Part shown: piece after piece, positions 27,386-35,665 of the stretch | Layout: each line of letters begins with the position of its first letter | Numbering within the stretch: the stretch's first letter is position 1 | The notes under the pieces: generated by a model | What the model was told of the DNA's origin: nothing | Databases searched by the model: none | The model's input: only the letters and a program-made list of their open reading frames with translations | Assembly: GCA_035716845.1 (NCBI GenBank) | Contig: DASTJE010000148.1 | Span: 1-64,000 of the forward strand | DNA from: CADEEN01 sp035716845 | GTDB taxonomy: Bacteria; Pseudomonadota; Gammaproteobacteria; Burkholderiales; Burkholderiaceae_C | Reading direction: 5' to 3' | DNA length: 64,000 nt | Translations under genes and position numbers: made by a program

Positions 27386-27596
27386 GGGCAGTGATCGATG
27401 AGCGCCAGCAAGGGCTGGCTGCGTTCACGGAATCGGGTCGGAAAATGCTCTGGAGCCGTCTCGCGCCAGGCTTGGCGCAGATGAGAGCGAGGGCTCCGGA
27501 ATCGATGCCGGCGGCCTCTGGCGACAACTGCACTCCGGGGCCGGCGCGGGATGGAGGGCATTGTAGCGCCGCACCTCCGGCCGGCAATCCGCGGCT
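27386..27596 (-). promoter_or_regulatory. scpB upstream region with putative promoter
   Basis: This 211-base gap between rluD and scpB has no gene that I can support. On the minus strand TTGCCG (27582-27587) and TACAAT (27560-27565) are 16 bases apart and make the best -35/-10 pair in the region. The transcript would have a leader of about 165 bases before scpB. I see no riboswitch-like or terminator-like fold in the leader. Confidence 0.45.
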
Positions 27597-28619
27597 TCAT
27601 GCGCAGACCCTGTCCCATGCCAATTGCAGGTCCGACGGCAGCGGCGACTCGAACGCCAGCAGCCGAGCGTCGCCCGGGTGCGCAAATGCAAGGCGCGCCG
27701 CGTGAAGCGCCTGCCGCTGAAGGCCGAGCGCATGCGGTCCGCCATACAGGGCATCGGCCACCAGGGGATGCCCGCGCGACGCCAGGTGGACCCTGATCTG
27801 GTGCGTGCGCCCGGTGTGCAGGCGACACCACAGCGCGCTGACGCCGCCGCCGCAGGCCTGGGCCTGCACGTCGGTGCGCGCCGGGCGTCCCGAGGCGACG
27901 ACCGCCATGCGCACGCGCGACTGCGGGTCGCGGCCGATCGGCGCATCGATCGAGAACGCCTGCATCGCGACCCGGCCGTGCACGAGCGCGCGGTACTCGC
28001 GCGAAACGGTGCGTGCCGCAATGGCTCGCACAAGCGCCGTCATCGCCGTCAAGGTCTTGGCCACCACCATCAGCCCGGACGTGTCCTTGTCGAGCCGGTG
28101 CACGATGCCCGCCCGCGGCAAGGCCATTGCGCCGGGGTGGTGGGCCAGCAAGCCATTGAGCAGGGTACCGCGCCAATGGCCGGGCGCGGGGTGCACCACG
28201 AGCCCGGCAGGCTTGTCGATCACCAGCAGCGCATCGTCCTCGTACACCACGGTCAGCGCCATCGGCTCGGGCACGAAGGCGCGGCTCTCGTCGGTGGGCA
28301 CGAGTTCGACCGCCACCGCCTGCCCGGCGCGCAGGCGGCGCGACGACGTCCTGGCCAGCATGCCGTCGACCGACACGTGACCGCGCTCGATGAGATGCTG
28401 AAGGTGGCTGCGCGAAAACTCGCTCGCGTACGCGACCAGCACCTTGTCCAGGCGCTGCGCGTGAGCGCTCGCGCCGACGGTGAAGCGGCGTACTTCGACG
28501 GCCGCCTCCAGATCCTCGTCCTCACTGCCGGCGCGGGCCAGCGCAGGGGCGTTCCTATAATCAGGCTCGATAATCAGTCCCCGGGAACGCAGCGCCTTGC
28601 ATGGCGCGCCGCAAACCAT
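27597..28619 (-). CDS. rluD: 23S rRNA pseudouridine synthase RluD
   Basis: RluD makes pseudouridines 1911, 1915 and 1917 in helix 69 of 23S rRNA. The core has an S4 domain (RLDKVLVAYASEFSRSHLQHLIERGHVSVDG) and the catalytic motif HRLDKDTSGLMVVAK, with Asp near residue 175. RTHQIRVH follows. The start is uncertain. No ATG, GTG or TTG occurs in frame between the conserved domain and ATG 28619, which lies inside the palindrome CATG that also holds the bamD start. The 340-residue reading given here is the shortest with a standard start codon. Confidence 0.88.
   Translation of the reverse strand: MVCGAPCKALRSRGLIIEPDYRNAPALARAGSEDEDLEAAVEVRRFTVGASAHAQRLDKVLVAYASEFSRSHLQHLIERGHVSVDGMLARTSSRRLRAGQAVAVELVPTDESRAFVPEPMALTVVYEDDALLVIDKPAGLVVHPAPGHWRGTLLNGLLAHHPGAMALPRAGIVHRLDKDTSGLMVVAKTLTAMTALVRAIAARTVSREYRALVHGRVAMQAFSIDAPIGRDPQSRVRMAVVASGRPARTDVQAQACGGGVSALWCRLHTGRTHQIRVHLASRGHPLVADALYGGPHALGLQRQALHAARLAFAHPGDARLLAFESPLPSDLQLAWDRVCA
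28556..28574 (+). promoter_or_regulatory. Putative bamD -10 boxes
   Basis: The plus strand has a perfect TATAAT at 28556-28561 and a second GATAAT at 28569-28574. They lie 57 and 44 bases before the bamD ATG, inside the 5' part of the rluD frame. No good -35 is seen. Confidence 0.45.
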
Positions 28620-29415
28620 GATCCGAATCCTTGTGCTGCCCGTTCTGGCGGCTGCCATTCTCGGCACAGCGGGCTGCAGCTCGCCGCCGAAGGAAGACCC
28701 GAACTCGACGGCGGCGGTCGAAAAATTGTACGCAGACGCCAAGGACGATCTCGCGAGCGGAAGCTACGAGCGCGCCATCAAGACGCTCGAACGCGTGGAG
28801 GGCCGTGCGGCGGGCACCCTGCTGGCGCAGCAGGCGGCGCTCGACCTGGCGTATGCGCAGTACCGCAGCGGCGACCGCGCGAGCGCGCTCGCGACGCTCG
28901 ACCGCTTCATCCGCCTCAATCCCTCGAGTCCGGCATTCGACTACGCCCTGTACCTGCGCGGCGTGGTCAATTTCAACGACAACCTCGGCGTGCTTTCCTC
29001 ACTCGCCCAGCAGGACCTGTCCGAACGCGACCAGCAGGCCTCGCGCGAGGCCTACCAGTCGTTCAAGCAGCTGGCCGATCAATTCCCGCAGTCGCGCTAT
29101 GCCGGCGACGCCCGCGTGCGCATGGACTACATCGCCAATGCGCTGGCGGCCTACGAGGTGCACGTCGCGCGCTACTACTTCCGGCGCGGGGCCTACGTCG
29201 CGGCGGCCAATCGCGCCCAGCAGGCCCTCACCGAATTCCAGCAGGCACCCGCGGGCGAGGAGGCTTTGTATCTTCTGATGGCCAGCTACGAGCAGCTCGG
29301 CCTCACGCAACTGCGCGACGACGCCGAGCGGGTGTTGAAGACCAACTTTCCCAACTCGCCGTTCCTTGCCGGCGGACCGCGAGAGCGCGAACGCCGGTGG
29401 TGGAAGTTCTGGTGA
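28618..29415 (+). CDS. bamD: Outer membrane assembly lipoprotein BamD
   Basis: BamD is the essential lipoprotein of the BAM complex that binds BamA and recognises substrate beta-signals. The 265-residue precursor has a signal peptide with lipobox GTAGC (Cys20), then five TPR-like repeats (KLYADAKDDLASGSYERAI, ALDLAYAQYRSGDRASAL). It ends in a basic WWKFW tail. ATG 28618 gives a proper signal peptide; a TTG 21 bases upstream is possible but unlikely. It diverges from rluD and converges on the helicase gene with 15 bases between the stops. Confidence 0.95.
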   Translation: MIRILVLPVLAAAILGTAGCSSPPKEDPNSTAAVEKLYADAKDDLASGSYERAIKTLERVEGRAAGTLLAQQAALDLAYAQYRSGDRASALATLDRFIRLNPSSPAFDYALYLRGVVNFNDNLGVLSSLAQQDLSERDQQASREAYQSFKQLADQFPQSRYAGDARVRMDYIANALAAYEVHVARYYFRRGAYVAAANRAQQALTEFQQAPAGEEALYLLMASYEQLGLTQLRDDAERVLKTNFPNSPFLAGGPRERERRWWKFW

Positions 29416-29430
29416 CCTGAGGCCCTGGCG

Positions 29431-31443
29431 TCAATGCGACGCCGCGAGCTCGGACAACCACGCCAGCGCATCCTCCAGCCGATCGACGCGCGTCATCGGC
29501 GGCAACGCCGCGATCAGTCGCCGACCATAAGGCATGCGCGCGAGCCTGGGGTCGCAGATCACGAGCAGACCGCGATCGGACTCGCTGCGCACCAGGCGCC
29601 CGGCGCCTTGCTTGAGGGACACGGCCGCCTCGGCGACGAAACACTCGTCGAACGCGCTGCGCCCTTCGGCCTCCAGTCGCTTGACGCGCGCCTCGACGAT
29701 GGGATCGTTGGGGGGCGGGAACGGCAGCTTGTCGATCACCACGCACTGCAGCGCGTCGCCCGGAACGTCGATCCCTTCCCAGAAACTCTGCGAGCCCACC
29801 AGCACCGAGGCCGGCCGGTCGAGGAAGCGCTGCATCAAGGCGCGTTTGGGTGCACTGCCCTGCACCAGCACCTCGACGTGCGCAGCTCCTGCGGCGTCCA
29901 GGCCGTCGCGCAGCGCCTGGGCCACCACCGGCAGCGCGCGCAAGGTCGTGGTCAGCACGAAGCTGCGCCCTCCGAGCGTGGCCGCGCAGCGGGCCGCCAG
30001 ACGCGCCACCGCCAGCGGATGCGCCGGCTCGTTGGGCTTCGGGAACTCGGCCGTGACGTACAGGCGCGCATGGGCCGCATAGTCGAACGGGCTGCCCAGC
30101 CGAAGCACCTGCGCATCCTCCAGCGCAGTGGCGCGCGTGAACCAGCTCAGGCCGTCGTCGGCGCCCAGCGTGGCGGACGTGAAGATCCAGGCCTTGGGCG
30201 CACGCGCGCGCTGCTCGGTCAGCATCTCGCGGATGTCGAGCGGCGACTCCACCAGGCGCACATGATGGCTGCCGAGATCGATCCAGCGCACCAGGCCGGG
30301 CGCCGCCTCGGCCAGGAAAGCCCGCGACTGAGCGCCGATCGCGCGCGCCCGCTCGTGCAGCTTGTGGACGTCCGGACCGACGTCCATCACCGTGCCCAGG
30401 GCTGTGGCAGCCGCATCGGCCGCGCCCGCGAGTGCCTGCAGCGAGGCGCGGAAATCGGCGTGCTCGGCACGCTCCTGCCAACGCAGCTTGAGCGCCACCC
30501 GCACCTCGCGCAAGGCGCCACCCGCGGCCAGCCGCAGATCGCGCGCCGCGCGCTCGATCGCACCCGCCAGAGCGGACCAATCGGCCAGGCCACGCGCCTG
30601 CTGCAGCCCGGTGGCCACGAGGTCGCGGCCGAAGTCGATGGCCTGGGCCGTGCCGACACTGCGCCCGAGGAACTGCACACCGGCCTCGACGAGCTGATGC
30701 GCCTCGTCGAACACCGCCACGTCCACGCTGGGCAGCAGCTCGGCCACGCCGGTGTCCCGCAAAGCGAGATCGGCGAAGAAGAGATGGTGGTTGACCACCA
30801 CGACGTCGGCCGCCATGGCGTCCCGCCGCGCGCGCACCACGTGGCAGTCCGCGAAGCGCGGGCACTCCGTGCCGAGGCAGTTGTCGCGCGTCGAGGTGAC
30901 CAGCGGCAGTACGGGTGATCGTTCGTCGAGCCCCTCGAGCTCGGCCAGGTCACCGCTGCGCGTCGTCGGGGCCCAGGCGCGCACGCGTTCCAGGGCGCGC
31001 ACGGCAAAGCGGTCGGGCAGCAGCACGGGCTGGGCCGGCGTGCCACCGTCGCGCGCCAGGTCGAGCCGGTGCAGGCACAGGTAGCTCGCGCGCCCCTTGA
31101 GCAATGCCACGCGCACCGGCACGCCGAGCGCGTCCACCAGGCGCGGCAGGTCGCGCAGGAAGAGCTGATCCTGCAGGCTCTTGGTGGCCGTCGACACCAG
31201 GGCGCGGCGGCCCGCCAGCAGCACCGGCACCAGGTACGCGAAGGTCTTGCCCACGCCCGTTCCGGCCTCGGCGACCAAGGCGCCGCGCGAGGCGACAGCA
31301 TCGGCCACGGCGCCGGCGAAGCGCTGCTGCACCTCCCGTTGCACGTAGTGGGGGTCGGCAACGGCCAGAGGTCCGTCGCCGGCGAATGCACGCGCGACGG
31401 CGTCCGACAGCCCGTCCTCGGCATGGCTGGCCGAAAAGGTCAT
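29431..31443 (-). CDS. DinG/YoaA-type ATP-dependent DNA helicase
   Basis: This 670-residue superfamily 2 helicase is of the XPD/DinG class, which unwinds DNA with 5'-to-3' polarity and resolves R-loops or damaged forks. Visible motifs are Walker A (AEAGTGVGKT, about 58-67), the DEAH box in AVFDEAHQLVE (about 244) and the C-terminal QGAGRLVRSESDRG motif VI. Four cysteines for a [4Fe-4S] cluster sit between motifs I and II (about 123, 186, 191 and 197). Lack of an extra exonuclease domain fits YoaA or DinG. Its ATG overlaps the DUF465 stop by one base. Confidence 0.9.
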   Translation of the reverse strand: MTFSASHAEDGLSDAVARAFAGDGPLAVADPHYVQREVQQRFAGAVADAVASRGALVAEAGTGVGKTFAYLVPVLLAGRRALVSTATKSLQDQLFLRDLPRLVDALGVPVRVALLKGRASYLCLHRLDLARDGGTPAQPVLLPDRFAVRALERVRAWAPTTRSGDLAELEGLDERSPVLPLVTSTRDNCLGTECPRFADCHVVRARRDAMAADVVVVNHHLFFADLALRDTGVAELLPSVDVAVFDEAHQLVEAGVQFLGRSVGTAQAIDFGRDLVATGLQQARGLADWSALAGAIERAARDLRLAAGGALREVRVALKLRWQERAEHADFRASLQALAGAADAAATALGTVMDVGPDVHKLHERARAIGAQSRAFLAEAAPGLVRWIDLGSHHVRLVESPLDIREMLTEQRARAPKAWIFTSATLGADDGLSWFTRATALEDAQVLRLGSPFDYAAHARLYVTAEFPKPNEPAHPLAVARLAARCAATLGGRSFVLTTTLRALPVVAQALRDGLDAAGAAHVEVLVQGSAPKRALMQRFLDRPASVLVGSQSFWEGIDVPGDALQCVVIDKLPFPPPNDPIVEARVKRLEAEGRSAFDECFVAEAAVSLKQGAGRLVRSESDRGLLVICDPRLARMPYGRRLIAALPPMTRVDRLEDALAWLSELAASH

Positions 31444-31646
31444 CAGGCGGGTTCGGGCGGATCGACGAGCCCTTCGAGCTGAGCGATCTGGTCACGCAGC
31501 AGGAGCCGCCGCTTCTTCAGTCGGCGTAGCGCCAGGTCGTCCAGGGGCGTCTGCTCGGCAAGGCGGTCGATCAGGCTGTCGAGATCCGCGTGTTCCATGC
31601 GCAACTCGATCAGGCGACGTTGCGGTGAATGCAGGTTGGTTTCCAT
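31443..31646 (-). CDS. DUF465 (YdcH-like) small protein
   Basis: This 67-residue, highly charged, mostly helical protein has the DUF465 pattern ELRMEHADLDSLIDRL...DDLALRRLKKRRLLLRDQI, probably a coiled-coil hairpin. Function is unknown. It overlaps the start of the helicase gene by one base (TGATG), so the two are translated together. A TAAACT box (31659-31664, minus strand) sits about 13 bases before the ATG, which would leave almost no leader. Confidence 0.82.
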   Translation of the reverse strand: METNLHSPQRRLIELRMEHADLDSLIDRLAEQTPLDDLALRRLKKRRLLLRDQIAQLEGLVDPPEPA

Positions 31647-31737
31647 CGCGACGGGTCGAGTTTATGCCGACGGCAGGAGTTCACGCTGCAGGCGCCGATC
31701 CGCGCTCCCCGACCAGGCCTTGCCGTATATTGCGCGC

Positions 31738-32508
31738 ATGCCCGCCAACGCCCCTGCGTATCGCCTGAGCGCTGCCACCGGCATGCACCGCGGCGACCGC
31801 CAGTACCAGCAGGACCAGGTGGAACTGCTCGCTCACGCGCGCGTGCCCGGCTGCGTGCTGGGCGTGCTGGCCGACGGCATGGGCGGCAAGAGCGGCGGAC
31901 GCAAGGCGGCCGATCAGGTGATCATGGTGGCGCGCCAGCTCTACGAGCGTTTCCTGCCGCTGCGCGACGAGCCCGCGGAACTGCTCAGGCAGCTGGTGCT
32001 CGAGTCGCACCTGATGATCAAGCTCACGGCCATCACGGCCGAGGAAGAGCCTCACAGCACGGTGGCTGCCTTCGTGATCGGTCCCAACCGGCAGTGCGAC
32101 GTCGTCCATGCGGGCGATTCGCGTGTCTATCACTTCCGGCGCGCGGACCTGGTCAGCCGGACCGTGGACCACTCGTTCGTGCAGCGCCTGGTCGACGAGG
32201 GCCAGATCACGGAGGAAGAGGCCAATGCGCACCCGCAGTCGAACCTGCTGACCGGTTGCCTGGGCACCCACCAGGATCCGCCGGTCTCGGTGCGCAGCCT
32301 TGGGGAACTCGAGGTCGGCGACACGGTGCTCGCCTGCTCTGACGGTCTCTGGCACTACTTCACGCCCAAGGAACTCGGCGCCATCGTCAATGCACTGCCC
32401 CCGCGCGAGGCCAGCGAGATGCTGGTGTCCAAGGCGCGGCAGCGTGCACGCGGCGGTGGCGACAACCTGTCGCTGGCCCTGGTCAGGGTCGAGCCGCTCG
32501 ACGACTAG
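31738..32508 (+). CDS. PP2C-family serine/threonine protein phosphatase
   Basis: This 256-residue protein is a metal-dependent PP2C phosphatase that removes phosphate from Ser/Thr of proteins. The metal-binding and core motifs are all present: GDRQYQQDQVE, VLADGMGG, VVHAGDSRVYHFR, ACSDGLWHYF and DNLSLALV. There is no kinase gene nearby, so its target is unknown. ATG 31738 is chosen over an open upstream frame because it begins the family fold. TATATT at 31726-31731 is a plausible -10 box, which would make the message nearly leaderless; no Shine-Dalgarno is seen. Confidence 0.87.
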   Translation: MPANAPAYRLSAATGMHRGDRQYQQDQVELLAHARVPGCVLGVLADGMGGKSGGRKAADQVIMVARQLYERFLPLRDEPAELLRQLVLESHLMIKLTAITAEEEPHSTVAAFVIGPNRQCDVVHAGDSRVYHFRRADLVSRTVDHSFVQRLVDEGQITEEEANAHPQSNLLTGCLGTHQDPPVSVRSLGELEVGDTVLACSDGLWHYFTPKELGAIVNALPPREASEMLVSKARQRARGGGDNLSLALVRVEPLDD

Positions 32509-32539
32509 CCGTCTGCCGCAGCACCTTGAGCGTCGCGCG

Positions 32540-33148
32540 TCAGCGCGCGCCGGAGGCCGCATCCGGCAACGGCAGCGCCTTGCCCGGTGAGCGCCGCAGC
32601 GCATTCTGGCGCACGCGTTCCTCCACGGCCGCTCGATGGGCCTGCGCCTGTTCAGCGCGCCGCTGCGCAGCCAGCGCGCGCCGCGCGGCCGTCGCATCCG
32701 AGCCCGACGCGGCGGCGCGCTTTGCCGCCAGCACGCTGTCCGGATCACGGCCCGGGCCCGGTTTCGCCGCCGGCACCGGGGCCGCACGCTCCACGCCTGG
32801 CGCTGGCGCCGCTGGGATTGCGCTCGCCGCAGCCTCGCGCTGCAACCGCGCTGCTTCCCGCTGGCGCGCTCGCTGCGCGCGATCGCCTTCGTCGAGTGCC
32901 GCGATGCGGCGCTCGATGGCGTCCAGCCTGTCGAGCCGCTCGCGCTTCACGCGCTCGACGCACGTCGTCACGGCGAACTGGCCCCGGCATGCCGCCTCCG
33001 CCGCACGCGACTGCGACTCCACCTCGGCACGCTCGCGTTGCAGTTGCCGGCGCGACGCATCCCCGTCGGCGGCATGACCCGACAGCGCGAGTCCGAGCAG
33101 GGCGAGGCAGGCGCCCAGCCACGCCTCACGTGAGCGTGGTGTCCACAT
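32540..33148 (-). CDS. Predicted exported coiled-coil protein
   Basis: I do not recognise the function of this 202-residue protein. It has a signal peptide (about 1-26, ending in SGHAA), then a highly charged helical region rich in Arg, Glu, Gln and Ala that should form coiled coils (about 28-100). A conserved-looking CRGQFAVTTCVERV segment holds two cysteines that could form a disulfide. An Ala/Pro linker follows, then a second charged helix. The start overlaps the end of zapE by 23 bases, so it belongs to that operon. A periplasmic structural role is only a guess. Confidence 0.7.
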   Translation of the reverse strand: MWTPRSREAWLGACLALLGLALSGHAADGDASRRQLQRERAEVESQSRAAEAACRGQFAVTTCVERVKRERLDRLDAIERRIAALDEGDRAQRARQREAARLQREAAASAIPAAPAPGVERAAPVPAAKPGPGRDPDSVLAAKRAAASGSDATAARRALAAQRRAEQAQAHRAAVEERVRQNALRRSPGKALPLPDAASGAR

Positions 33149-34223
33149 CGCGCCGCTCGAGCTGGAGATATTCCGACGACTGCATCTCGTTCAGCCGCGA
33201 CACCGTGCGCGGGAACTCGTGCGCCAGCGGACCTGCGAGATAGAGCGCCTCCGCAGGCACCTCCGCACTCATGATGAGCTTGACGCGGCGGTCGTAGAGC
33301 ACGTCGACCAGCCAGGTGAAGCGCCGCGCCTCGCTGGCCATGCGCGGGGCCATCTGGGGCACGTTGGACAGGATCAAGGTGTGGAAACGCGTGGCGATCT
33401 CGAGGTAGTCGTTCTGCGAGCGCGGGCCACCGCACAGCCACTTGAAGTCGAACCACACGACACCACCCGCCTTGCGTCGCGCCGTGATCTCGCGCTGTTC
33501 GATGTGAAGCACCGGATCCTCTTCCCGCGCTTCCGCGAGCTGACCGAACGCTTCGGCGAGTGCCGCATCGGCTGCATCGCCCAGGGGGCAGTGATAGATC
33601 TTCACCTGCTCGAGTGCCCGGCGCCGGTAATCGTGGCCCGCGTCGACGTTGATCACCTCGAGCCGCTCCTTGAGCAGCTCGATGGCCGGCAGGATGCGGT
33701 CGCGGTGAAGCCCGTTGGGATAGAGGCCGTCCGGGTGGAAGTTCGAGGTCGTGACGATCGACACGCGATTGGCGAACAGCGCCGCCAGCAGGCGGTGCAG
33801 GATCATCGCATCGGTGACGTCGGCGACATGGAACTCATCGAAGCAGATCAGCCGGAAGCGCCGGGCCATGCGACGCGCCAGCTCGTCGAGCGGATTGGCG
33901 GTGCCCTTGAGCTCCTGCAGCTCCCGGTGCACCTCGCGCATGAACTCGTGGAAGTGCAGGCGCGTCTTGCGCGTCAGCGGGACGGACTGGAAGAAGCAGT
34001 CCATCAGGAAGCTCTTGCCCCGGCCCACGCCACCCCACATGTACACGCCGCGCGGGATCGGCGGACGCACGAGCAGCTTGTGCACCGCGGTGCGCCGCCG
34101 CGCCTTGTAGGCGATCCACTCGTTCTCGCAGCGTTCCAGCGCCGCGATCGCCGACTGCTGAGCCGCGTCGCTCGCGTAGCCACGCTCCTTCAGCGTGGCT
34201 TCGTAGAGGGCGCGGACTCCCAC
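33126..34223 (-). CDS. zapE: Cell division ATPase ZapE (AFG1 family)
   Basis: ZapE is an AFG1-like ATPase that associates with the Z-ring in constricting cells. The 365-residue protein has Walker A GGVGRGKSFLMD and Walker B RLICFDEFHVAD. The sensor region SNFHPDGLYPNGLHRDRILPAI and the conserved WFDFKWLCGGPRSQNDYLEIA follow. The start is taken as GTG 34223, 13 bases after the lpdA stop, because it begins the conserved helix VGVRALYEATLKERGY. Association with the sucAB-lpdA operon is typical of Burkholderiales. Confidence 0.92.
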   Translation of the reverse strand: MGVRALYEATLKERGYASDAAQQSAIAALERCENEWIAYKARRRTAVHKLLVRPPIPRGVYMWGGVGRGKSFLMDCFFQSVPLTRKTRLHFHEFMREVHRELQELKGTANPLDELARRMARRFRLICFDEFHVADVTDAMILHRLLAALFANRVSIVTTSNFHPDGLYPNGLHRDRILPAIELLKERLEVINVDAGHDYRRRALEQVKIYHCPLGDAADAALAEAFGQLAEAREEDPVLHIEQREITARRKAGGVVWFDFKWLCGGPRSQNDYLEIATRFHTLILSNVPQMAPRMASEARRFTWLVDVLYDRRVKLIMSAEVPAEALYLAGPLAHEFPRTVSRLNEMQSSEYLQLERRDVDTTLT

Positions 34224-34236
34224 GGACGCCGCAGGC

Positions 34237-35655
34237 TCAGAAGTTGAGGGTGCGCTTGTCCACCGCCAGGGCGGCTTCCTTGGTCGCCTCCGACAGCGAC
34301 GGGTGCGCATGGCAGATGCGCGCGATGTCCTCGCTGCTGGCCTTGAACTCCATCGCCACCACCGCCTCGGCGATCAGTTCCGAAGCATAGGGGCCGACGA
34401 TGTGCACGCCCAGGATCTCGTCGGTGGCCGCGTCCGCCAGCATCTTGACCATGCCGGTGGTGTCGCCCAGCGCGCGCGCGCGTCCATTGGCCATGAAGGG
34501 GAAGCTGCCCGCCCTGTAGGCGCGGCCCTCGGCCTTGAGCTGCTGCTCCGTCTTGCCCACCCAGGCGATCTCCGGGCTGGTGTAGATGACCCAGGGGATG
34601 GTGTCGAAGTTGACGTGGCCATGCTGGCCGGCGATGCGTTCGGCCACCGCCACGCCCTCCTCCTCGGCCTTGTGCGCGAGCATCGGGCCGCGCACCACGT
34701 CGCCCACCGCCCAGACATTGGGCAGGCTGGTGCGGCACTCGGCGTCGACGACGATGGCGCCGCGCGCGTCGAGCTGCAGGCCCACGGCGGCCGCGTTCAG
34801 GCCCTCGGTGTGGGGCACGCGGCCGATCGAGACGATCAGGCGCTCCACCTGCAGCGTGGCCGCCTCGCCCTTGGCCGTCGTATAGGCCACGCTCACGCCG
34901 TCGGCACCGGATGTGACCTCCCCGACCTTGACGCCGAGTTCGATCTTCAGGCCCTGCTTCGTGAAGGCCTTGTGCGCCTCCTTGGCGATCTGCTCGTCGG
35001 CCGCGCCGAGGAAGGCGGGCAACGCCTCGAGGATCGTCACCTCGGCGCCGAGGCGGCGCCACACCGAGCCCATCTCCAGGCCGATGACACCCGAGCCGAT
35101 CAGGCCCAGCGTCTTGGGCACTTCAGGGATGCGCAACGCGCCGTCGTTGCTGAGGATGCGCTGCTCGTCGAAAGGCGCGCCGGGCAGCGCGCGCGCGCTC
35201 GAACCGGTGGCGACGATCACGTGGCGACCGACCAGCGTCTGGCCGCCGACGGCCACCTCGTAGCCGGCGTCCGTGGCCCTGACGAACGAACCTCGGCCGT
35301 GGAAGAAGCTGACCTTGTTCTTCTTGAACAGGTAGAGGATGCCGTCGTTGTTCTGCCTGACGACGCCGTCCTTGCGCTTGAGCATCTTCGCGACGTCGAT
35401 GCGCAGGTCCTTCAGGCCGATGCCGTGCTCGGCGAAGTGCTTGCCGGCATGCTCGAAGTGTTCGCTCGACTGCAGCAGCGCCTTGCTCGGGATGCAGCCG
35501 ACGTTGGTGCAGGTGCCGCCCGGCGCCGGGCCGCCCTTGTCGTTGGTCCAGGCATCGATGCAGGCCGTGTTGAAGCCCAGCTGCGCGGCGCGGATGGCGG
35601 CGATGTAGCCGCCCGGGCCGCCGCCGATGACGACGACGTCGAATGATGTGCTCAT
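34237..35655 (-). CDS. lpdA: Dihydrolipoyl dehydrogenase (E3)
   Basis: E3 reoxidises dihydrolipoamide with NAD+ in the 2-oxoglutarate dehydrogenase complex. The 472-residue flavoprotein has the FAD motif GGGPGGYIAA (about 11-20), the redox disulfide in GGTCTNVGCIPSK (Cys49, Cys54) and the NAD motif GSGVIGLEMGSVW. The C-terminal active-site HAHPSLSE is also present. It follows sucB by 10 bases, so it is probably the dedicated E3 of this complex. Confidence 0.97.
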   Translation of the reverse strand: MSTSFDVVVIGGGPGGYIAAIRAAQLGFNTACIDAWTNDKGGPAPGGTCTNVGCIPSKALLQSSEHFEHAGKHFAEHGIGLKDLRIDVAKMLKRKDGVVRQNNDGILYLFKKNKVSFFHGRGSFVRATDAGYEVAVGGQTLVGRHVIVATGSSARALPGAPFDEQRILSNDGALRIPEVPKTLGLIGSGVIGLEMGSVWRRLGAEVTILEALPAFLGAADEQIAKEAHKAFTKQGLKIELGVKVGEVTSGADGVSVAYTTAKGEAATLQVERLIVSIGRVPHTEGLNAAAVGLQLDARGAIVVDAECRTSLPNVWAVGDVVRGPMLAHKAEEEGVAVAERIAGQHGHVNFDTIPWVIYTSPEIAWVGKTEQQLKAEGRAYRAGSFPFMANGRARALGDTTGMVKMLADAATDEILGVHIVGPYASELIAEAVVAMEFKASSEDIARICHAHPSLSEATKEAALAVDKRTLNF

Positions 35656-35665
35656 GGTGCGCGCC

